Shown in pieces: positions 16,562 to 23,934 of a stretch of 64,000 nt of DNA; position 1 is the stretch's first letter; each line of letters begins with the position of its first letter. The notes below the pieces were generated by a model. That model was not told the DNA's origin and searched no databases. It saw only the letters and a list, made by a program, of their open reading frames with translations. Made by a program: the position numbers and the translations under genes. Origin of the DNA: Anaerococcus sp. Marseille-Q7828 (GTDB lineage Bacteria; Bacillota; Clostridia; Tissierellales; Peptoniphilaceae); contig NZ_OX458331.1 in the NCBI RefSeq assembly GCF_949769285.1, positions 62,001 to 126,000 of the forward strand, read 5' to 3'.

Positions 16562-17213
16562 TATCCCACCTATAGCCTATTCCCCTAAGAGTTTTTATAT
16601 AATCTCCATACTCGCCAAGTTTATTTCGAAGTCTTTTTATAGTTACTGTTAAAGTATTGTCGTTTACTTCATAAAAATCATAACCCCATACATAATCTAA
16701 AATTCGCTCTCTTAGTAGATTTATATTTTGGTTTTCTAAAAGCATTTCCAAGACAGCAAACTCTTTTAAGTTAAGGTCTAAATCTTTTCCATCTATCGAA
16801 GCTTGTTTTGATATAAGATCTAAAGATAAATTTTCAAAAGTCAGTTCATCAACCTTTTTTATTTTTCTGCTAAATACATTGTCTATTCTCGCCTTTAAAA
16901 CAGGGAGAGAAAAAGGTTTTGTAATATAATCATCTGCTCCTTGAGAAAGACCTTTTATTACATACTCATCTTCATTTTTTAAAGTAAGCATTATTACAGG
17001 AAGATCAGAAAATTCTCTTAGCCACTTTAAAAAATTAAAGCCTGACCCATCTGGGAGATTAGCATCAAGAAGAATTAAATCAAAATCATTAAAATTAAGA
17101 TTATCTGTCTGAGAAAGATTGTTATAAATAATTGTTTCAATATTATGTTTGTTTAGGTAAGTTTTAACAGCAAAAGCAATTGTGCTGTCATCTTCAATCA
17201 TTAGTATTTTCAA
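16554..17213 (-). CDS. OmpR-family response regulator
   Basis: 219-residue regulator: receiver domain with acidic pocket E7-D8-D9, phospho-acceptor D50 and Lys in TKPF, then a winged helix (about residues 125-219) with the transactivation-loop pattern and recognition helix NTLTVTIKRLRNKL. TTG start at 17213 is inferred: it gives MKILMIEDD and has GGAG 7 nt upstream, whereas an upstream start would add a non-homologous tail. Its start overlaps the end of the XRE gene by 20 nt. The probable target is the direct repeat at 15524-15542. Confidence 0.87.
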   Translation of the reverse strand: MKILMIEDDSTIAFAVKTYLNKHNIETIIYNNLSQTDNLNFNDFDLILLDANLPDGSGFNFLKWLREFSDLPVIMLTLKNEDEYVIKGLSQGADDYITKPFSLPVLKARIDNVFSRKIKKVDELTFENLSLDLISKQASIDGKDLDLNLKEFAVLEMLLENQNINLLRERILDYVWGYDFYEVNDNTLTVTIKRLRNKLGEYGDYIKTLRGIGYRWDNE

Positions 17214-17409
17214 TTCTATACTCCAGTACTTCTGATATATCACATTTAAAATACATACACATTCTGCCAAGGATATCCATGCTCACATTTTCATCTCGTC
17301 CCATTTTAGCTATGGTATGAGGAGTTGTATTTATGGCTTTTTGTAAGTCTAATTTATTCATCTTTTCATCTATCAATTTTTTCCATAATTTGTCATAGGA
17401 AAATCCTAT
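17194..17409 (-). CDS. small XRE/Cro-type HTH regulator, start codon unclear
   Basis: Small helix-turn-helix protein (about 60-71 residues) of the Cro/C1 type: LDLQKAINTTPHTIAKMGRD holds the HTH and VSMDILGRMCMYFKCDISEVLEY is the typical C-terminal part of HTH_26-like proteins. Reading continues in frame upstream of the first TTG (17376) with SYDKLWKKLID, matching the usual N-terminus of the family, but the codons there are ATA (17409) and ATT (17412), with GGAG just upstream; no ATG is available. So either a rare start is used, TTG 17376 is used, or the start was mutated. Overlap with the response regulator suggests coupling. TATAAT at 17453-17458 is a possible -10. Confidence 0.7.
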   Translation of the reverse strand: MGFSYDKLWKKLIDEKMNKLDLQKAINTTPHTIAKMGRDENVSMDILGRMCMYFKCDISEVLEYRIENTND

Positions 17410-17412
17410 AAT

Positions 17413-17964
17413 TGACTCCAGTTTAATCTTCTAATTTGTACAGTTTTTCTATATTATACCGTACTTATCTACCTAATCGTTAGATATTCATAAAGATGGA
17501 TTCTTTTACATCATTTTTAATTAGTAGAATTAAATCTTCTAAACAAATATTAAAAATCACTTTTTTCTTAGGGCTAGTAAAAGAAAATTTTTTCTAAAAA
17601 GGCGAAACAACTGAATGTCTTTACCTTTTATTAAGAAGAATTTACTGAAAAATTTTATAACCGTATTATAAAATATAATAGAATATGTTTTCTTATAAAA
17701 AATAAAAGAACTAAATATGTGATTCTAGAAAAACACTGGGATATGTAGAAAAAAATAAAGCAGATGATGAAACATTTGTATATAAGCTTTATATATAACA
17801 ATAAGAAAAAGCTTAACAAAAAGAAGAAAATAAAAACTTTGAATTAATTGAAATTTATAAGGAAAATTCACTTTTAAAAATCGGCACAAAGCTTAACTCC
17901 TTCATGCCGATTAAATTTTAAGCAAATAAAACCCTGGTTAAGTGCTCCTAAAGGCCTGCATTTC
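17413..17964. other. ~550-bp AT-rich region without an intact gene
   Basis: Between the XRE gene and murJ. No frame of useful length. The left end holds the probable promoter of the XRE-regulator operon (TATAAT at 17453-17458, minus strand). The middle (about 17580-17870) is extremely A-rich with interrupted lysine-rich frames, resembling decayed coding DNA. The right end holds a hairpin terminator of murJ. Confidence 0.5.
17874..17911 (-). terminator. probable terminator after murJ
   Basis: Minus strand ATCGGCA ... TGCCGAT, 7-bp stem with an 18-nt loop, then TTTTTAAAA. Weakened by its long loop but correctly placed about 50 nt past the murJ stop. Confidence 0.6.
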
Positions 17965-19599
17965 TTATCGTCTTTTCCTAGATTCGTATTTTCTAGTATT
18001 TTCTATTTGTTTTCTTTTTTGTTTTGGAAGTTCTATATGCTCGCTCTTATTTGTATTTATGTGCTTTTGAGCTTTTCTCTTTCTAAAATACTTGTGGTAA
18101 ATGGTGTTAATTAGTTCCATTACTTCTGGGATTCTTACTAATAATATCAAAAATCCGTATACAAAGGCCGCTAAAAGTATTGCTATAAATACAGCCAATA
18201 TATGTGGCAGATTATCTGCTGTTATAGCATAGATTTTTCCTGCTACAAGTGCCATTATCCCTGTTATTATAAGGATCTTCAATATAGAAATCAGAGTGTT
18301 TTTAAATTTAAAACTACCAAAGTTATCTCTAAATTTGTATATCATAAGGCTTGATCCTATGATAGTAGATATTACTGTGGCATAGGCTATACCGTTTAGG
18401 CCATAGAATTTGATAAAGATGGCATTTAATATTACATTTATTAGTTGTTGGATAACAACAATTATTACTGGTGTTTTGGAATCTCCTACTGCATAAAATC
18501 CTCGATCTACTACATCTGTTATTGATTGGAAGATTATAAATGGTGCATAGGATACCATCATGCTTGCAACAGCTATAGTGTCTTCGCTGGTGAAGGCATT
18601 TCTTTGGTAGACTAATTCAATTACAGGATTTGACAAAACCATAATACCAATTGTAGCTGGTATTACCAAAAGCATGGTTGTTACTACAGAGGAACTAATT
18701 GAGCTTTTCATTTCTTCGATTTTTCCACTTTGACCAAACTCGGAAATTTTTGGAAAAAGTGCTGTGGTAACTGAAACGGTGATAACTCCTGTGATTAGTG
18801 TTAGCATTGTTTTTGCATAGAATAATACTGATATACTCTCTTCTCCAAAAAAAGCAGAAGCCATCGAGTTATCTACAATTATAGAAATCTCCCCCGCGGC
18901 TGATGATATAATAACTGGTAGGGCGATTAACATCAGCTGTTTTACATATTTATTTGAAAAATCAATTATCTTATTGTGCCTATATCCAGCTTTCCTAGTG
19001 GCCCTAGGAAATAAGATGTATTGTAAAACATTACCCAAAAGAGCACCAATTATTAGAAAATATGGATTTCCAGTCTTTCCAGTTAGAACTGTAAATATTA
19101 TTATGATAATATTCATAATAATGCCAGTTATGGCCGGATTGAAAAAATCTCCCTTGATGTTCAGATATCCCCTAAATACAGCAGAATATAGGTAGGCAAA
19201 AACTGCAAACATCATTATTCTAGTATAATTTGTAGCTAAGTCTAATAATTCGCCTTCAAGAGATGGGGATAAAATCTTAGAAAATGGTCTAGCAAAGATA
19301 AAACCAATCAATAGAGCTATGGCTCCAAAGACCATCAAAATATTAAAAATATTTGAAGTGAATTTCTCTGCTTCTTTGATTCCTTCTTCATTTTTGGCCC
19401 TATTATATATGGGTATGAAGCCTGAAATAATACCAACGGCTACAAAGTTTGCTACAACTACTGGCAAAGTATTTGCAGTCGTATATATTGATTTGATGCC
19501 ACCTGCCCCAATATAGGATGCCATAACTGCTTCTCTTATAAAACCAAAAATTTTGGATATTATCGTTATAAGCATAAGCATGAATGTAGTTTGACCCAT
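17965..19599 (-). CDS. murJ: MurJ-type lipid II flippase
   Basis: 544-residue polytopic membrane protein of the MVF/MurJ family, which flips undecaprenyl-linked peptidoglycan precursor across the membrane. The N-terminus TIISKIFGFIREAVMASYIG and the segments GGIKSIYTTANTLP and NPAITGIIMN fit MurJ, as do about 14 hydrophobic helices; the C-terminal ~45 residues are basic and cytosolic. It is last in the string hydrogenase-ABC transporter-murJ, 60 nt after the ATPase gene, and may also have its own promoter. Some relatives export other polysaccharide precursors; MurJ is the best assignment. Confidence 0.85.
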   Translation of the reverse strand: MGQTTFMLMLITIISKIFGFIREAVMASYIGAGGIKSIYTTANTLPVVVANFVAVGIISGFIPIYNRAKNEEGIKEAEKFTSNIFNILMVFGAIALLIGFIFARPFSKILSPSLEGELLDLATNYTRIMMFAVFAYLYSAVFRGYLNIKGDFFNPAITGIIMNIIIIIFTVLTGKTGNPYFLIIGALLGNVLQYILFPRATRKAGYRHNKIIDFSNKYVKQLMLIALPVIISSAAGEISIIVDNSMASAFFGEESISVLFYAKTMLTLITGVITVSVTTALFPKISEFGQSGKIEEMKSSISSSVVTTMLLVIPATIGIMVLSNPVIELVYQRNAFTSEDTIAVASMMVSYAPFIIFQSITDVVDRGFYAVGDSKTPVIIVVIQQLINVILNAIFIKFYGLNGIAYATVISTIIGSSLMIYKFRDNFGSFKFKNTLISILKILIITGIMALVAGKIYAITADNLPHILAVFIAILLAAFVYGFLILLVRIPEVMELINTIYHKYFRKRKAQKHINTNKSEHIELPKQKRKQIENTRKYESRKRR

Positions 19600-19659
19600 A
19601 ATTACCTCACTTATAAGTATCGTCTTAATATTATATCTATATTCATTTTTATTTACAAG

Positions 19660-20220
19660 TTATAAATAAAGGACATTTTCCAAAGGAATATCAAATTTTG
19701 CCATATCATCCTTATTATGAGAAACCAAGATAATAGTTTTTTCGGCAAATTTCTCCTTGATAAGATCTATGGCAATATTCTTGTTATAATCATCAATACC
19801 GGCAAAGGGCTCATCCATTATCAAAATATCGCCATCAAAGATAAGCGCCCTTGCAATGGCAACTCGCCTTTTCATTCCACCAGAAAATTTGTATATTGGA
19901 CTTTTTAGATCTTCTATATTTAAAGCTCTTAAAGTATCCTTAATCAAGCTAGAGTTATGGTTAACAATCTTCAAATTATCAAAGGCCGAAATCTCATCAA
20001 TCAGCCTATCTTCTTGAAATATTACTGAGACTTTCGAAAAATCCTTATAAATACTCCCCGAATCTGCTTTTTCTAAGCCCAAGATTAGATTGATCAATGT
20101 AGTTTTACCAATGCCAGACCTACCAAATATAGCAAAAGGCTCTCCATTTTTTACTTCAAAAGACAAATCATCTATGACCTTGTGATCAAAGGACTTCGTC
20201 ACATTTTCAAATCTAATCAT
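19660..20220 (-). CDS. ABC transporter ATPase (NitT/TauT/SsuB-like)
   Basis: 186-residue ATPase, shorter than the ~240-260 of SsuB/TauB relatives. Walker A GRSGIGKTT, Q-loop VIFQEDRLID, signature FSGGMKRR, Walker B DILIMDEPFAGIDD, H-loop ILVSHNKDD are all present; the missing part is the C-terminal extension. ATG 20220 (MIRFENVTKSF) is preferred over an upstream frame extension; it overlaps the permease gene by 8 nt. It powers import with the permease and lipoprotein encoded just upstream. Confidence 0.87.
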   Translation of the reverse strand: MIRFENVTKSFDHKVIDDLSFEVKNGEPFAIFGRSGIGKTTLINLILGLEKADSGSIYKDFSKVSVIFQEDRLIDEISAFDNLKIVNHNSSLIKDTLRALNIEDLKSPIYKFSGGMKRRVAIARALIFDGDILIMDEPFAGIDDYNKNIAIDLIKEKFAEKTIILVSHNKDDMAKFDIPLENVLYL

Positions 20221-20956
20221 CATCTTCCTCCAAAATCTTCCTAAGGGTGTATTCAAATATAAAGGATAAAATTAGTATGGCCAAAGTCCACGCAAGAAGT
20301 GATGGCATATCCAGGTATATCTTTGTATTATAAAGATTTTTACCTATTGAACTATCAGGAAGTCCTATTACTTCTCCTGCAATACCTGCCTTTAGCACAA
20401 GGCCCGATACAGAAATAATACTTGATTTTATAAAGGCCCTGGCCTTGATAAGGTATATATATTTTAACTTATCTAGTTTATTAACTTCATATATACTAGC
20501 CATTTGTAATAGTTTTTTATCAATTGATTTTAGACCTTCATAGGTATTTGTGTATATAATTGGCATAGCCATGATAAAGGAAACAAGGATAGAAAGATTC
20601 TTAGTATTTATCCAAAAAAGAAAGAATATGACAAGACTTGCCAATGGTATTGACCTAAATATCACTATGATTGGATTTATAAATTCGTAAAATAAATCAT
20701 ATTTGTAAGAAAAATACGCTAGTATTAGGCCCAAGCATATGGAAAAAACAAAGCCTATGAAAATTTTACCAAAGGATGATAATATCGTGATATAAAATTC
20801 TTTGGTCACAATAAGTTCAAAAAATCTTTGTAATACAAGAAAAGGAGATGGCAATAGTATCTCCTCTCCTATCAAACTTGCCATTATTTGCCAAATTACT
20901 AACCAAATAAGGGCAATTATTATTTTTCTTTTCTTATTTTGTAAAGTAGAAATCAT
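20213..20956 (-). CDS. ABC transporter permease (NitT/TauT/ThiX-like)
   Basis: 247-residue inner-membrane permease of the BPD/SsuC type. Six hydrophobic segments are visible, starting IIIALIWLVIWQIMASL and LPSPFLVLQRFFELI, a signature of the NitT/TauT group. The EAA-like loop GLKSIDKKLLQMASIYEVNKLDKLKYIYL links to the ATPase. It overlaps the binding-protein gene by 23 nt and the ATPase gene by 8 nt. Substrates of the family include sulfonates, nitrate, thiamine precursors and riboflavin-like compounds; nothing here selects one. Confidence 0.87.
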   Translation of the reverse strand: MISTLQNKKRKIIIALIWLVIWQIMASLIGEEILLPSPFLVLQRFFELIVTKEFYITILSSFGKIFIGFVFSICLGLILAYFSYKYDLFYEFINPIIVIFRSIPLASLVIFFLFWINTKNLSILVSFIMAMPIIYTNTYEGLKSIDKKLLQMASIYEVNKLDKLKYIYLIKARAFIKSSIISVSGLVLKAGIAGEVIGLPDSSIGKNLYNTKIYLDMPSLLAWTLAILILSFIFEYTLRKILEEDDD

Positions 20957-22007
20957 CTTCTGGTATAGATCCGCCTATTAACTGTGGATTAGTATTGTTC
21001 AAATCTTCTAGGTGCTTTGCCATAATTTCTTTTAGCTTATCACCATCTATATATTCTAAAGCTAGATTTGGAATTGCTTTTTTTGCAACAGGAGCTGGCA
21101 TTATATCATATTTTTCTAGCAAGGTCGCCGTTTCGTCTGGATTCGCCTTAGCCTTTTCTATAGAATTTTTAAATGTATCTAGAAGTTTTTCTACATCTAT
21201 CGTATCTAAATATTCACTTCTTCCAACAAGTACTGATGAAATTATTGGATAGCCTGTTGCGTCTTCATAAAGTTCATTTAAGTTAATGGCAACTTTGGCA
21301 TCTTCTGCCTTTAATAGGACACTTGATACCATTGGTTCAGGAAGAATTGCAACTTTGGCCTCTCCTGCAATTAGCTTTTGAGCTGCTTCATTGGCTTGGA
21401 CAAGGTAGTTGATATTTAGATTATCAGAACTATAGCCGTTTGTCTCTAAGATTTTATTTATTGCAATCTCTGGAGTTGCTCCCTTGCCTGATGCTAGTAT
21501 TTCTTCTCCATAATTTGCTAAATCTTCTATAGAATTTATTTCTACATCTCCCTTTGTGACCACATACAAAACTCCAAGGGAATTTGTAGATAGGACTTTT
21601 ACTTTGCCTTCTGTCTTGTTATACAAAGTAGCAGCTAGATTTGCTGGTATGATGGCAAGGTCAGCTTCACCAGATACGAGTTTTGGTACAAGGGCATCTG
21701 GAGCTCCATCCACGCTTTCGTTTATGGTAAAGTTTGATTCGCCATTTTTTGATTCTTCTACCATATTTATGGCGCCAACACTAGTTGGTCCAGCCAGCAT
21801 AGAAAGATTTGCATCGTAATGCTTAGCATCTTCTTGATTATCATCTTCTACTTTTTCTTCTTTTACTTCTTTCGAATCTTCAGTTGTTGAAGAAGTATCT
21901 TCTTTTTGTTCGATTTCGGTATTTTCATTATTTGTTTGGCCTTGATTTCCACATCCTACTAGAGCCAAGGCTAGTAGGAGGACTAGTGACTTATTCTTTA
22001 TTTTCAT
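20934..22007 (-). CDS. ABC transporter substrate-binding lipoprotein (NMT1/ThiY/TauA-like)
   Basis: 357-residue surface lipoprotein. Signal peptide with lipobox LVGC (C19), then an acidic Glu/Asp-rich linker to ~residue 62. The folded part matches the NitT/TauT binding proteins: GPTSVGAINMVEE, a repeating LVSGEADLAIIPANLAATLYNK pattern, and AILPEPMVSSVL. It lies 2 nt after the hydrogenase gene and overlaps the permease gene, so it is made with both. Substrate is unknown; context suggests a nutrient or cofactor precursor tied to redox metabolism. Confidence 0.85.
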   Translation of the reverse strand: MKIKNKSLVLLLALALVGCGNQGQTNNENTEIEQKEDTSSTTEDSKEVKEEKVEDDNQEDAKHYDANLSMLAGPTSVGAINMVEESKNGESNFTINESVDGAPDALVPKLVSGEADLAIIPANLAATLYNKTEGKVKVLSTNSLGVLYVVTKGDVEINSIEDLANYGEEILASGKGATPEIAINKILETNGYSSDNLNINYLVQANEAAQKLIAGEAKVAILPEPMVSSVLLKAEDAKVAINLNELYEDATGYPIISSVLVGRSEYLDTIDVEKLLDTFKNSIEKAKANPDETATLLEKYDIMPAPVAKKAIPNLALEYIDGDKLKEIMAKHLEDLNNTNPQLIGGSIPEDDFYFTK

Positions 22008-22009
22008 TC

Positions 22010-23551
22010 TTATTCCTTATCTTCGCTAACTTTTAACTTTTCATCATCTGGCCTGTCTTCTGTTGGGATTTTGTCGTTATCTGCTGGGGATCTGTAGATA
22101 GATTCCTTGGCAAAGGCACGAACAGCCTTACCTGTCTTAGTATCTGCAACTACAGTACCAGGTCCTCCAACACATCCTCCAAAGCACGCCATTCCTTCTA
22201 TTAGTTTGCCATCCATCTTGCCTAGTTTTGCTAGTTGAGCTAATTTAACACAGTTTGACAAACCATCTGCAGCTTCTACAGCTACATCGATGCCTGGTCT
22301 GATTTCTTTAGCACGTTTTACTACAGCTTCTGCTACTCCACCTTTTACAGCGTAGTTACGGCCAGTTTCTGACGCATCCATCATTTCTTCTTCTACTTGT
22401 ATTTCTGATGGCTCAATTCCTTTGGCTAGGAACATTCCTAAAAGCTCTTCGAAAGTTATTACAAAGTCGATAACTTCGGCTACTTCTTCTTCCAAGGCTT
22501 CTAGCTTTTTGGATATACATGGACCAACAAATACAACCTTGCAATCTGGGTCTCGTTTTTTCATTTGCAAACCTGTATAGATCATAGGTGTTGATGATTC
22601 AGAAATATAATCATTGATTTCTGGGAATTGGTTTCTAACCATCATCTTCCATGAGAAGCAACAACTTGTACCCATAAATGGAAATTCTCCTGTTGGTACT
22701 TTTTCAAGGTATTCGTGAGCCTCATTCATAGTTGTTAGGTCAGCACCAAGCCCTACTTCTATTACATCAGTGAATCCAAGTGCTTTGATAGCTTCTCTAA
22801 TCTGTTTTGGACTAACATTTGGACCAAATTGGCCTACAAATGATGGTGCAAGAATAGCATATACTTTTTTATCTGCTTGGATGGCTTTGATAAGCTGGTA
22901 GATTTCTGACTTATCAGATATAGCACCAAATGGACAAGTGGATATACATCTACCACAAGCAACACACTTATCTGAGTCTATTTGTGCTCTGCCAAGCTCG
23001 TCAGAATGTATAGCTTTTACTCCGCAGCTTTCAGCACATGGGCGTTTTTGGTGGTTGATGGCATTGTAGGGACAAGCGCTAACACATTTACCACATTTGA
23101 TACACTTATCTTGGTCTATGATTGAACCTTCTGATGTAAATGTTATAGCGTTTTTTGGGCAAACATTAACACAAGGATGGCCAATACATGCCTTACATTG
23201 GTCTGTAACAGTAACTTTATTTTCTGGACAAGCTTCACAAGCTATCTTTATTACGCTTACCAAAGGTGGATGGTATATTCTTTCTTTTACATCCATCTGA
23301 TCTAGGCCTTCTGTAATAGCATCAGTCTTATCAGCAGTTCTTGCATCTAGACCTATACCCATACGAAGTCTTTCACCCATTACAGCTCTTTCACGGAAGA
23401 TATTTTCCCTATATGTGGCTGATTCACCAGGTAATATGTCATAAACTTCAAGGCCTATGTCTGTAATTGGCCTGTTTTCATATGCAATCTTTGCAATATG
23501 TTCAAAGGCCATTCTTCTTATATGTAATATATCTATGTAAGATTCTTTCAT
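22010..23551 (-). CDS. [FeFe] hydrogenase, group B-like, monomeric
   Basis: 513-residue iron-only hydrogenase-like protein. N-terminal helical part with RENIFRERAVMGERLRMGIG, as in group B enzymes; then Cys-rich ferredoxin domains (C117-C131, C150-C160, an incomplete third near C172-C176, C196-C206); then the H-cluster domain with TSCCFSW (C297, C298), GPCISKK (C345) and EGMACFGGC (C456, C460). All four cluster ligands are present; Phe299 replaces the usual Pro of TSCCP. Predicted cytosolic, ferredoxin-linked H2 evolution or sensing. Overlaps the small Cys gene by 4 nt and precedes the lipoprotein gene by 2 nt. No maturase (HydE/F/G) is in the window. Confidence 0.88.
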   Translation of the reverse strand: MKESYIDILHIRRMAFEHIAKIAYENRPITDIGLEVYDILPGESATYRENIFRERAVMGERLRMGIGLDARTADKTDAITEGLDQMDVKERIYHPPLVSVIKIACEACPENKVTVTDQCKACIGHPCVNVCPKNAITFTSEGSIIDQDKCIKCGKCVSACPYNAINHQKRPCAESCGVKAIHSDELGRAQIDSDKCVACGRCISTCPFGAISDKSEIYQLIKAIQADKKVYAILAPSFVGQFGPNVSPKQIREAIKALGFTDVIEVGLGADLTTMNEAHEYLEKVPTGEFPFMGTSCCFSWKMMVRNQFPEINDYISESSTPMIYTGLQMKKRDPDCKVVFVGPCISKKLEALEEEVAEVIDFVITFEELLGMFLAKGIEPSEIQVEEEMMDASETGRNYAVKGGVAEAVVKRAKEIRPGIDVAVEAADGLSNCVKLAQLAKLGKMDGKLIEGMACFGGCVGGPGTVVADTKTGKAVRAFAKESIYRSPADNDKIPTEDRPDDEKLKVSEDKE

Positions 23552-23844
23552 CTATTATCTCCACGCTTTCTTGGATGAAACTTGTCAAAAATGTATTCCA
23601 TCAATACTTCAGGCTTAGCATTTTTGAAATATTTGTCATCAATCTTTGCAAATGGCGCTGATTTTTCTGGTTTATCAGCCTCATTCATAATATTTTCGTA
23701 AACTACTTCAAGTTCTGGTAATGGACCTAAGTTTTCTATATCATAGGCAACTTCTAAGTCTTTTTTGATTAGATTTGCATAATCATATAGGAACTCGTTT
23801 CCGGCAGCTGTGCACCTTGCACATGAACAAATTGTAACTTTCAT
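23548..23844 (-). CDS. small Cys-motif protein upstream of the hydrogenase
   Basis: 98-residue protein that I do not recognise. It opens with MKVTICSCARC: C6, C8 and C11, resembling the start of thioredoxin-like [2Fe-2S] proteins (NuoE/HydC type), but without the later two cysteines of that fold. The rest is acidic/hydrophilic (LGPLPELEVVYENI) with a basic tail PRKRGDNR and no TM segment. It is first in the hydrogenase operon and overlaps the hydrogenase by an ATGA junction, so it probably is a subunit, an electron-transfer partner or a regulator of that enzyme. Confidence 0.75.
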   Translation of the reverse strand: MKVTICSCARCTAAGNEFLYDYANLIKKDLEVAYDIENLGPLPELEVVYENIMNEADKPEKSAPFAKIDDKYFKNAKPEVLMEYIFDKFHPRKRGDNR

Positions 23845-23890
23845 ATTTGTCTCCTATCTCTCAATCTCTATATAAATTGTAACAGATAAA

Positions 23891-23934
23891 TAGCTTACAG
23901 GCAATGATAAAAATTTATCATCATCTATAAGCTA
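23891..23934. repeat. long imperfect hairpin overlapping the phoR stop
   Basis: TAGCTTACAG pairs with CTATAAGCTA, and inside it ATGATAAA pairs with TTTATCAT; 44 nt in total. It covers the phoR stop codon and faces the upstream side of the hydrogenase operon. There is no T-run, so a simple terminator call is weak; RNA stability or a two-way barrier are alternatives. Confidence 0.6.

Noticed and set aside
17214-17270. Longer N-terminus of the response regulator
   Set aside because: Receiver domains begin with the MKILMIEDD-type strand; TTG 17213 with GGAG fits.
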